Below are positions 17,616-24,594 of a stretch of 43,244 nt of DNA, piece after piece. Position numbers and translations under genes: made by a program. Position 1 is the stretch's first letter; the number at the start of each line of letters is the position of its first letter. The notes below the pieces were generated by a model. That model had not been told where the DNA came from. It did not search any database and worked only from the letters and a program-made list of their open reading frames with translations. The DNA comes from DATEEG01 sp035525055 (GTDB lineage Bacteria; Actinomycetota; Acidimicrobiia; Spongiisociales; ZC4RG35): positions 1 to 43,244 of the forward strand of contig DATLEZ010000003.1 of NCBI GenBank assembly GCA_035525055.1, written 5' to 3'.

Positions 17616-17970
17616 AACTACTCCTTGCTCAAAGGCAATTCTACCCGCCGGTAGCTCGATGGCCCCTCGCTGGCTGTGAAGACGGGCCCCGGGGTCCTCG
17701 GAATAGAGAAGGACACCGAAGGACGGAGTGGGTATGTGGTCGGTGACAGCTCATCTTGAGCCGAAATTTGGTGTGCGGCGCCCGCAGTCTGGCAAATTCG
17801 GCAGCACAGTTCCGGAAACCGGGGGGACTAGCGCGCCAAGTTTCACCAGAGGCGGGACTGAGCAGCCAAATTTCGGGTCGAAGATCGGGTGGCTCTTCCT
17901 TCGGTGATGAAAACTCGAAGGCCCGAACCTTCAGGAGAGATCCGGGCTCGTACCCGTGAGGCAATGACCC
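17616..17970. other. 355-base intergenic spacer with repeated AT-core motif (pdxS-pimA)
   Basis: No plausible gene. Between 17758 and 17877 a short motif with an AAATT-type core recurs: gccgaaatttggtg (inverted, about 17759), ggcaaattcggc (about 17791), gcgccaagtttcacc (about 17832) and gccaaatttcggg (about 17865). The first and last copies share ccgaaatttgg in opposite orientation about 100 bases apart. Related strings occur in the spacers at 24051 and 38313. The pdxS promoter must lie in the first 60 bases. Confidence 0.5.
17621..17654 (-). promoter_or_regulatory. Possible -10 box, small dyad and ribosome site of pdxS
   Basis: On the minus strand, TAGAAT (17643-17638) matches the -10 consensus at five of six positions and lies 22 bases before the GTG. 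AAGGAG (17626-17621) is the ribosome site. A short dyad, ctacc-cgcc-ggtag (17641-17654), overlaps the upstream edge of the -10 box and could be an operator. I see no convincing -35 box. Confidence 0.35.
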
Positions 17971-19041
17971 CTAACGCGCGCCCTCATCGATCGCCCGTTG
18001 GTAGCAGGCCCGGTATTGCGGCAGCACCCGAGACCAATCGAAGTCCTTGGCCCGGTTCTGTCCGGCACGTGCAAGAGCCTCGATGGCCGACGGATCCGAC
18101 ATGAGTCGGGCGATCGCGTTGGCCAGGTCGGCAGGGTTCCCCGGTGGCACCAACTCGGCGGCGGCGCCGGCTACCGCCCGAAAAGCCGGGATGTCCGATG
18201 CGACGACCGCGCATCCGGCCGCCATCGCTTCGACGACCACCAGTCCGAAGCTCTCGCCTCCGAGATTGGGGGCCACCATGATCGAGGCCTGCCCCAACAA
18301 ACGGCGCTTATCGGCGTCGTCCACCCGCCCCATGTACTCGACGTTGGCGACACGATGCGAGTCGAGGTCGGGGCTGTCGGCCCCGATAACCGCCAAAACC
18401 GCGCCGGGGTGGCTCGACAACACCAGTGGCCAGGCCTCTTTGAGCACCGACAGTCCTTTCCGGGGCTCGTCCCGCCCCAGGAATGCAACCCGCCCAGGGA
18501 CCTTTGGCACTTGCTGCACATACGACCCGATGTCGACACCATTGGGAATGACCTCGACCGGTCCCAGAGAACGAGGACCCCGGGCCGCCTCGGCGCTCAC
18601 CGCCGTCAACACTGCTTGTTTGAACCATCGCCCTCGCAACCATCTCGGCGGTCCTGCCCGGTAGGCCATACCCATCCAGGCCGGGGGCGATGCATGGAAC
18701 GTCGCTACGACCGGACGGCCGGCCCGCAGGGCGGCCGGGCCGACAACCGGCATCAGAGGTTCGTGCACATGGAGAACGTCGAGGTCGGCGGCCGCATCGC
18801 GGATCAAGCGGGCGATGTTGAACCCGAGGGCGAGGGGCACCACCGACCCATTGGCCCGGACAGGTCGAACTCGCCCGACCTCAGCGACGCGATACGCTTC
18901 GTCGGCAACTGCTGCCGCCCCCGGTCCGATGATTGTGACTTTCTCCCCGGCTCCGGTCAGCAACCGTCCGATGTCGAGAACCTGCTGCTGGACTCCCCCG
19001 GGCCTTCCCAGGTCGTATGGACAGACCAGGCCGATCCTCAC
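17971..19041 (-). CDS. pimA: PimA-like phosphatidylinositol alpha-mannosyltransferase (GT4)
   Basis: A 356-residue GT-B glycosyltransferase expected to move mannose from GDP-mannose to phosphatidylinositol on the cytoplasmic membrane face. The start MRIGLVCPYDLGRPGGVQQQV is the PimA-type N-terminus with the glycine-rich acceptor loop. The second Rossmann domain has VAFLGRDEPRKGLSVL. The GT4 nucleotide-sugar motif is in LGGESFGLVVVEAMAAGCAVVAS (E-x7-E). Identity rests on this and on the neighbours: it overlaps the acyltransferase by 4 bases, and PI synthase follows upstream, as in mycobacterial pgsA1-patA-pimA. A generic GT4 role is the fallback. Confidence 0.88.
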   Translation of the reverse strand: MRIGLVCPYDLGRPGGVQQQVLDIGRLLTGAGEKVTIIGPGAAAVADEAYRVAEVGRVRPVRANGSVVPLALGFNIARLIRDAAADLDVLHVHEPLMPVVGPAALRAGRPVVATFHASPPAWMGMAYRAGPPRWLRGRWFKQAVLTAVSAEAARGPRSLGPVEVIPNGVDIGSYVQQVPKVPGRVAFLGRDEPRKGLSVLKEAWPLVLSSHPGAVLAVIGADSPDLDSHRVANVEYMGRVDDADKRRLLGQASIMVAPNLGGESFGLVVVEAMAAGCAVVASDIPAFRAVAGAAAELVPPGNPADLANAIARLMSDPSAIEALARAGQNRAKDFDWSRVLPQYRACYQRAIDEGAR

Positions 19042-19946
19042 TGGCCCATCCTCACTGGCCCATCCTCATTGGCAACCTCCGTCGTGTCAGAACGTCGATC
19101 CGACGGCCAATTCGGCTGCAGGAGATGCCACTGCTCCGGAGCCTTGCGGATCACTTGCTCCAATCCCATAGCGATGAGCTGCATTACCGCGGCGACTTCT
19201 GTCGCGTCGGGCGGCAGTTCGAGTCGCTGCAAAACCAGTTGGTGACCGGTGGGCGTGAAATAGGCGGCCCCCAATAGGAGCGGCGCCCCGGTCCGAAGTG
19301 CTAGTGCGGCGGGTCCGGCCGGCAAGGTGGTCTCTTCACCGAAAAACTCCGTTTTGATCCCCCGACCCGAGAGGTCGCGATCACACAGCAGGCAAACGGC
19401 CGCACCGCGGGCGATCCCTTCCTCGATTGCTCTCATCGAGCTACGCCCGGCCAGAACGATTGTGATTCCGAATTGGTTCCTCAGTGACGTGAACCAATTG
19501 GTCAGTCGCTGATTGCCGAGCCTTTCGGCGACCGCCAGTATCTCAATTCCGGCTCGCTGCCCCGACAGCGCCGCCGGTTCCCAGTTGCCCAGGTGGGGCA
19601 CGGCGATGATCGCACCCTTGCCGCCGTGGGCGGCGTCGCGCAGATGCTCAAGTCCGATGATTTCAAGCGTGGCGTCGAGTTCGGGAATCCGGCGGGGTCG
19701 TACCCACAACGTCTCCGCCCAGTACCGGCCATAAGACTTGAAGACCTGTCGGGTCCGGCGCCGGGTATCACCCTCCGCCCCTAGCACTCGCCGCATGTGG
19801 CGACGGGCCATGCGCTTGCGATCGCCCCCGAACACGTACCAGATCAGACCCGCCACCTCACCCAACCGGCGGGCAGCGCCAGCAGGCAAGAGCCCCACCA
19901 GCCCGACCCCGAGGCGGACCAACAAATAGCCGGCCAGATCCTTCAC
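19038..19946 (-). CDS. patA: PatA-like phosphatidylinositol mannoside acyltransferase
   Basis: A 302-residue membrane-bound acyltransferase of the LpxL/HtrB/PatA family. The catalytic histidine box is PHLGNWEPAA (HX4E, about residue 118). Downstream it has VCLLCDRDLSGRGIKTEFFGEE, the usual second block, then LPAGPAALALRTGAPLL. In mycobacteria the homologue acylates the mannose of PIM1/PIM2. Position between PI synthase and pimA supports the same role here. LPS-type lauroyl transferase is the other member of the family and is less likely in this gene context. The last residues are Asn/Gly-rich and run into the pimA start. Confidence 0.87.
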   Translation of the reverse strand: MKDLAGYLLVRLGVGLVGLLPAGAARRLGEVAGLIWYVFGGDRKRMARRHMRRVLGAEGDTRRRTRQVFKSYGRYWAETLWVRPRRIPELDATLEIIGLEHLRDAAHGGKGAIIAVPHLGNWEPAALSGQRAGIEILAVAERLGNQRLTNWFTSLRNQFGITIVLAGRSSMRAIEEGIARGAAVCLLCDRDLSGRGIKTEFFGEETTLPAGPAALALRTGAPLLLGAAYFTPTGHQLVLQRLELPPDATEVAAVMQLIAMGLEQVIRKAPEQWHLLQPNWPSDRRSDTTEVANEDGPVRMGQ

Positions 19947-19973
19947 GACTCGAATGAGCTCACTTCGGCATGC

Positions 19974-20546
19974 TCATGACTTCAGTTCACGGTAAGTCAG
20001 GAGGAATCGCCATGCCACGGTCGCCCACACTGCGACGACCAGAACCCACAACATTGGCTCGATCAGCCCCGTGAACAGCCCGGCTGAGAAGAGCAGGACC
20101 CGCTCGGCTCTACCCATCATCCCGCCGCGGCCATCGAGGCCCTCAGCTTCTGCCTTCGCGCGGAGATAAGGCACCAGCATCGATCCACCGACCGCCAACA
20201 CGATCAGGGTGACGACCCTCCGCTCCGGGGCCACCGCGGCGGCGAGCCCGGCGAAGACTGCGACCTCGCCGACCCGATCGGCTGCCGCGTCAAGGAAAGC
20301 ACCCCGGGGCGATTCGGTGCCGGCGGCGCGCGCCACTGAACCGTCGAGGCCGTCGAGCGCCGAGCCAAAGAGAGCAACTCCAGCTCCCCATCCGAGCCGG
20401 CCAAGTCCGATCAGGACTCCTCCGAGGATGGTTATGAGCAACCCGAAGAGGGTCATGATCTGTGGAGTAACACCACGATTGGCCAGGGCTCGACCGATGG
20501 GCTGGAGCAGCCATTGAAGACGGGGCCGCACCCGAAGATCGATCAC
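19974..20546 (-). CDS. pgsA: CDP-alcohol phosphatidyltransferase (phosphatidylinositol phosphate synthase)
   Basis: A multi-span membrane enzyme that joins CDP-diacylglycerol to an alcohol, here probably inositol phosphate. The motif D-x2-DG-x2-AR-x8-G-x3-D-x3-D is complete in LDGLDGSVARAAGTESPRG and the following AFLDAAADR. About six hydrophobic segments are visible. The frame is open far upstream (to 21242), but that part lies opposite the EF-G-like gene and is not coding. The GTG at 20546 is my choice because homologues start just before the RPRLQWLLQPIGRALANRGVTP segment. No clear ribosome site is seen, and TTG 20552 or an upstream GTG are alternatives. It starts the pgsA-patA-pimA unit. 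Confidence 0.88.
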   Translation of the reverse strand: MIDLRVRPRLQWLLQPIGRALANRGVTPQIMTLFGLLITILGGVLIGLGRLGWGAGVALFGSALDGLDGSVARAAGTESPRGAFLDAAADRVGEVAVFAGLAAAVAPERRVVTLIVLAVGGSMLVPYLRAKAEAEGLDGRGGMMGRAERVLLFSAGLFTGLIEPMLWVLVVAVWATVAWRFLLTYRELKS

Positions 20547-20566
20547 CGACAAGTCAATGTAGCCGA

Positions 20567-20618
20567 CTGAACCGGCGCAAACCTCTCTCACTATGATCGA
20601 AAGCCCTGACGAGGAGGT
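20567..20618 (+). promoter_or_regulatory. Likely promoter and ribosome site of the EF-G2/citrate synthase pair
   Basis: TATGAT at 20592-20597 is a near-consensus -10 box. CTGAAC at 20567-20572 is a weak -35 candidate with a long spacer of 19. GAGGAGGT at 20611-20618 is a strong ribosome site just before the GTG at 20622. The same 75 bases must also carry the divergent pgsA promoter. Confidence 0.42.
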
Positions 20619-20621
20619 GTT

Positions 20622-22676
20622 GTGGAACCACAAAACATACGAAACGTCGCCCTGGTGGGGCACGGAGGTAGTGGCAAGACCTCGCTGGCAGAAGCATTCC
20701 TCTTCGTTGCCGGAGTCACCACCCGCCAGGGATCCGTAGAACAAGGCACCGCAGTGCTCGATTTCGAACCGGAAGAGCACGACCGCCATATATCGCTTGG
20801 CCTCTCCGTAGCCACGGTCGAATGGATGGGCCATCGGATCAACTTGATCGACACACCCGGCTACGCCGACTTCTCCGGGGACGCCCGGGCGGCGCTGCGG
20901 GCGACCGATCTGGCGCTCTTCGTCGTTTCCGGGGTCGACGGGGTCGAGGTCCAGACCGAACTCTTGTGGAAGATCGCCGAAGAGGAGGGCATTCCACGGG
21001 CGATCATGATCACCAAGCTCGACCGAGAGCGGTCCTCCTTCTCCCGTGTTCTCGGTCAATTGAAGGAAGTCTTCGGCAAGCGCATCGCCCCGATCCAGGT
21101 ACCGATCGGGTCCGAGGGTGACCTCCGGGGGGTGGTGCGAGTGGTTTCGGGCCGCTCGTTCATCTATGGGCCTGACGACAAAGTCGGCACTGTCAGCGAC
21201 ACCACACCCCCCGAAGTTGGGGAACTGGTTGCATCGACCCACGAGGCCTTGATCGAATCCGTGGTCGAAACCGACGACGACCTCATGGAGCGCTACTTCG
21301 AGGGCGAGATCCCCTCAGCGGACACAATCCGGACCACCGTTCACCAGGGGATGCTCAAGGGCGACATCTTTCCAGTGCTGGTCGGGTCCGCAACCAAGAG
21401 AGTGGGGGTCGACACCCTCTGCGAATTCCTGATCGACTTTGCCCCCAACCCGCTCGAGCGTCCGCTGCCGCCGCTCCTGGCTGGTGATGTCTTCCCCATC
21501 CAGGCCGACGGGCCGACATTCGCCTACGTCTTCAAGACGGTCAGCGATCCGTTCGTCGGTCGCATTTCAATGTTCCGCGTCTTCTCGGGATCGATCAAGT
21601 CCGATGCCGACCTCGAAGTCACCGGCGGCGGTCATGTGCGGATGCACAACCTCTTCTTTCTGATGGGCAAAGAGCACATCGACACCAAAGAGGTCATCTG
21701 CGGCAACATCGCCGCAGTCGCCAAAGCCGAGAATGTCCACGCCGGAGCGACTTTGCGAAACCCCGGCTTCAAAGCGCAGATGGTCCCGGTCAGCTTCCCC
21801 AACCCGGTCACCGAGGTCGCGATCTCACCTCGTAGCCAACACGACGAGGAGAAGCTGTCGACTGCCCTCCAGAGGATTCTCGAAGAGGACCCGACCCTCC
21901 GGGTAGATCGCCGGGCCGAGACCGGAGAAACCGTCCTGGCCGGCCTCGGGGACACCCATATCGACGTGACCATTGCCCGCATCCACCGCAAGTTCGGGGT
22001 GGACGTCGAGACCGCGCTTCCCTCGATTCCCTACCGCGAGACCATCACCGCCTCCGCCGACGCCGAGGGGAAACACAAGAAGCAGACCGGAGGACGGGGC
22101 CAGTTTGCGGTCGCCAATGTCAAGTTCATGCCCCGCCCGCGGGGTGCCGGCTACGAGTACATCGACAGCGTGAAGGGTGGCTCCATCCCCCGCTCATTCA
22201 TCCCGGCGGTCGATCGCGGAATCCAGGAAGCCCTCGAGCGCGGGGCTCTCGCCGGCTACCCCGTCATCGACATCGCCGCCGAAGTCTTCGACGGGAAATT
22301 CCACGCCGTCGACTCGGATGAACTTTCGTTCCGCATGGCGGGGATCCATTCGTTCAGGGCTGCGGTTCCGAGCCTCAATCCGGTATTGCTCGAGCCGGTC
22401 ATGCATCTCACTATCCGGGTACCAGAGGACCACACGGGCGACGTGATGGGTGACATCAACAGCAAACGCGGCAAGGTCATGGGAATCGATTCGGACGGCT
22501 CGAGCCGCGTGATCGAGGCCGAGATTCCGATGTCCGAGGTCCAGCGGTACGCGGCCGATCTTCGATCCATGACGAGCGGACGCGGCACGTTTGAAGTCCG
22601 GTTCGACCACTACGCGGAAGTCCCGCACCAGGAAGCGCAGAAAGTGATCGCAGCCTCACAGCGGCACAGCGACTGA
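20622..22676 (+). CDS. Elongation factor G-like GTPase (EF-G2 type)
   Basis: A 684-residue translational GTPase with all five EF-G domains. G1 is GHGGSGKTS, G3 is IDTPGYADF, and G4 is TKLD where most EF-Gs have NKxD. Instead of the canonical switch sequence ERGITI it has FEPEEHDRHISLGLSV, the pattern of the EF-G2/FusA2 paralogues that lack a well-defined translocase role. Domain IV (KKQTGGRGQFAVANVKFMPR) and domain V (MTSGRGTFEVRFDHY) are intact. It starts at GTG 20622 after GAGGAGGT. The next gene, citrate synthase, follows after 10 bases. A main EF-G encoded elsewhere is expected. Confidence 0.9.
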   Translation: MEPQNIRNVALVGHGGSGKTSLAEAFLFVAGVTTRQGSVEQGTAVLDFEPEEHDRHISLGLSVATVEWMGHRINLIDTPGYADFSGDARAALRATDLALFVVSGVDGVEVQTELLWKIAEEEGIPRAIMITKLDRERSSFSRVLGQLKEVFGKRIAPIQVPIGSEGDLRGVVRVVSGRSFIYGPDDKVGTVSDTTPPEVGELVASTHEALIESVVETDDDLMERYFEGEIPSADTIRTTVHQGMLKGDIFPVLVGSATKRVGVDTLCEFLIDFAPNPLERPLPPLLAGDVFPIQADGPTFAYVFKTVSDPFVGRISMFRVFSGSIKSDADLEVTGGGHVRMHNLFFLMGKEHIDTKEVICGNIAAVAKAENVHAGATLRNPGFKAQMVPVSFPNPVTEVAISPRSQHDEEKLSTALQRILEEDPTLRVDRRAETGETVLAGLGDTHIDVTIARIHRKFGVDVETALPSIPYRETITASADAEGKHKKQTGGRGQFAVANVKFMPRPRGAGYEYIDSVKGGSIPRSFIPAVDRGIQEALERGALAGYPVIDIAAEVFDGKFHAVDSDELSFRMAGIHSFRAAVPSLNPVLLEPVMHLTIRVPEDHTGDVMGDINSKRGKVMGIDSDGSSRVIEAEIPMSEVQRYAADLRSMTSGRGTFEVRFDHYAEVPHQEAQKVIAASQRHSD

Positions 22677-22686
22677 AAGGACCTCG

Positions 22687-23970
22687 ATGGCAGACGCAGT
22701 CCTCCGGTATGGCGACCGGGACGTGACGCTAAATGTCGTGACCGGCACAGAGACTGAAGCCGGGCTCGACATCAGCCACCTAGCCGCGGAAACAGGCCTC
22801 TTCACTCTCGACCGCGGGTTCGCCAACACAGCCGAGGGCCAGAGTGCGGTGACCTTTATCGACGGCGATGCCGGAATCCTGCGCCATCGCGGGTATCCGA
22901 TCGAACAACTGGCCGAGCAGGCCTCCTTCCTCGAGGTCGCCTACCTCCTGATCTACGGATCCCTTCCGACCAAGAAGGAACTGGCGGAGTTCGACGCCGA
23001 AGTGACCTATCACACTTTGCTCCGCGAGGACATGAAGCACCTCTTCGAGGCCTTCCCTCATACCGCCCACCCGATGCAGATCCTCGCCTCGGCGACCTCG
23101 GCCCTGGCGACCTATTACCCCGACGCTCTCAACCCCAAGGATCCCAAAGCCGTCGACATCTCGATCAAGCGGCTGCTGGCGAAGTTGCCGACGATGATCG
23201 CGTGGATCTACAAGTACCGGGTCCATCAGCCGTACGTCTATCCGCGCAACGACCTGGACTACGCCGCCAACTTCCTTCACCTGATGTTCTCGGTGCCGGC
23301 GGAGCCGTACAAGCCCGATCCGGTGGTGGCGGCCGCCCTCAACGTCCTGCTCATCCTGCATGCCGATCACGGCCAGAACTGCTCCGCGACGGCTGTTCGT
23401 CTGGTCGGCAGTGGTGAGGCCAACATCTTCAGTTCGGTAGCGGCCGGGGTCCTTGCCCTTTCTGGTCCTCTCCACGGCGGGGCCAATCAAGAAGTGGTCG
23501 AGATGCTCGAGCACATGGTTGCGGGCGAAGGCGACGTTGCTCACTACGTCAAGCGAGCCAAGAGCAAGGAAGACCCCTTCCGGCTGATGGGGTTCGGACA
23601 TCGCATCTACAAGAACTTCGATCCGCGGGCCCGCATCATCAAACAGGCCGCGACCGACGTCCTCGCCAAGCTCGGTATCAGCGACCCGCTCCTCGATATC
23701 GCGATGGAGCTTGAGCAAGTCGCTTTGTCGGACGACTACTTCCTTGAGCGCAAGCTGTATCCGAACGTGGACTTCTACTCGGGGATCATCTATCGAGCGC
23801 TTGGATTCCCAACCGACATGTTCACGGTGCTTTTTGCGCTCGGCCGACTCCCTGGATGGCTGGCACAGTGGAAGGAAGGGTCCACCGACCCCAACCACCG
23901 GATATTCCGACCACAACAGGTTTACACGGGGCCGACCGCCCGGGATTTCGTCCCGGTCGATGAGAGGTAA
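22687..23970 (+). CDS. gltA: Citrate synthase
   Basis: A 427-residue hexameric-type (GltA) citrate synthase, which condenses acetyl-CoA and oxaloacetate at the entry of the citric acid cycle. The N-terminal beta-rich segment (YGDRDVTLNVVTGTETEAGLD) is typical of this type. Active-site regions are ILHADHGQNCSATAVRLVGS, ALSGPLHGGANQEVVEML (His) and MGFGHRIYKNFDPRARII (His and Arg), with the catalytic Asp in PNVDFYSGIIYRALG. Length is as expected. It is co-transcribed with the EF-G2 gene and ends 80 bases before a strong hairpin. Confidence 0.96.
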   Translation: MADAVLRYGDRDVTLNVVTGTETEAGLDISHLAAETGLFTLDRGFANTAEGQSAVTFIDGDAGILRHRGYPIEQLAEQASFLEVAYLLIYGSLPTKKELAEFDAEVTYHTLLREDMKHLFEAFPHTAHPMQILASATSALATYYPDALNPKDPKAVDISIKRLLAKLPTMIAWIYKYRVHQPYVYPRNDLDYAANFLHLMFSVPAEPYKPDPVVAAALNVLLILHADHGQNCSATAVRLVGSGEANIFSSVAAGVLALSGPLHGGANQEVVEMLEHMVAGEGDVAHYVKRAKSKEDPFRLMGFGHRIYKNFDPRARIIKQAATDVLAKLGISDPLLDIAMELEQVALSDDYFLERKLYPNVDFYSGIIYRALGFPTDMFTVLFALGRLPGWLAQWKEGSTDPNHRIFRPQQVYTGPTARDFVPVDER

Positions 23971-24050
23971 GACAGCGGAAAGAGTCAACGAAGGATCGAG
24001 CGCCTTGGCAGTGGCCACGAACTTTGGCGTGCCAACCCCCGGTCCTCTCC

Positions 24051-24097
24051 AAATCTGGCGTGCCGCTCCCGGATCCCGGGACTCTCACGCCGGATTT
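24051..24097. terminator. Two-tier hairpin between convergent gltA and small membrane protein gene
   Basis: Bases 24051-24062 pair with 24086-24097 (12 bp, one G-U). After a 4-base internal loop on each side, 24067-24072 pairs with 24076-24081 (6 bp, 3-base loop). It sits 80 bases past the gltA stop and 15 bases past the stop of the opposing gene, the right place for a shared terminator. No strict U-run follows on either strand. The left arm repeats a nearby string: tggcgtgcc occurs at 24025-24033 and again at 24056-24064. Confidence 0.6.
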
Positions 24098-24111
24098 CGA
24101 AAATCAGCCTT

Positions 24112-24582
24112 TTAGGTCTTATCGATGTCCTCGACATAGGGTTCTGCCACGCGCTCGCCGGTGACGGCGTCGAGGACGATCAGGGCACGCTGCGACGGGG
24201 GTTCGCCGGCCTCGTACACCACCACATGCCAGCGCGGTCGCGAACGCCATCCGTGGAAGGTCAAGGCCGCCGAGGCGTGCCCGATCGGAAAAGGTGCATC
24301 GATGGCGGCCTTCGCCAGCGCCTCCGCAGGTTCGACCTTGCGGGGCCAGGCGGCGAGCCAGTGCCACGCGGCGAGTGCAATCGCCAGCGCTACTGCAAGC
24401 CATCGCCCAGCCGAATTGGGGACCGCCACTGCGACCAGGGCAGCGAGCACCAGATAGGCAATGGCAGCGGTGCGGCGTCGACGAGGATCAGGAAATCGAT
24501 ACGGTCCAACCCTGGATGAGTCCAGATCCTCCGGGACCCGCTCCTTGTCGGCGACGTCCCGCGGGATCTCAATTCCATCCAT
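24112..24582 (-). CDS. Small membrane protein of unknown function
   Basis: A 156-residue protein I do not recognise. The first 38 residues are charged and ProArg-rich, ending in PDPRRRRT. Two hydrophobic helices follow (about 39-55 and 60-78), separated by a short turn (PNSAGR). The remaining 75 residues are soluble: PAEALAKAAIDAPFPIGHASAALTFHGW and a beta-like stretch RWHVVVYEAG ... RALIVLDAVTGERVAEPYVED. That last segment resembles the strand pattern of PepSY-type domains, but weakly. It starts 12 bases after the thrS stop and is likely cotranscribed with it. Confidence 0.72.
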   Translation of the reverse strand: MDGIEIPRDVADKERVPEDLDSSRVGPYRFPDPRRRRTAAIAYLVLAALVAVAVPNSAGRWLAVALAIALAAWHWLAAWPRKVEPAEALAKAAIDAPFPIGHASAALTFHGWRSRPRWHVVVYEAGEPPSQRALIVLDAVTGERVAEPYVEDIDKT

Positions 24583-24594
24583 TTGGTCCGTCCA

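Noticed and set aside
17998..19245. 415-codon open frame on plus strand
   Set aside because: Antisense to pimA and patA, both with clear motifs.
20547..21242. N-terminal extension of the CDP-alcohol phosphatidyltransferase frame
   Set aside because: The extension lies opposite the EF-G-like gene and encodes nothing like a phosphatidyltransferase.
22780..24018. 412-codon open frame on minus strand
   Set aside because: Antisense to citrate synthase, which has complete catalytic motifs on the plus strand.
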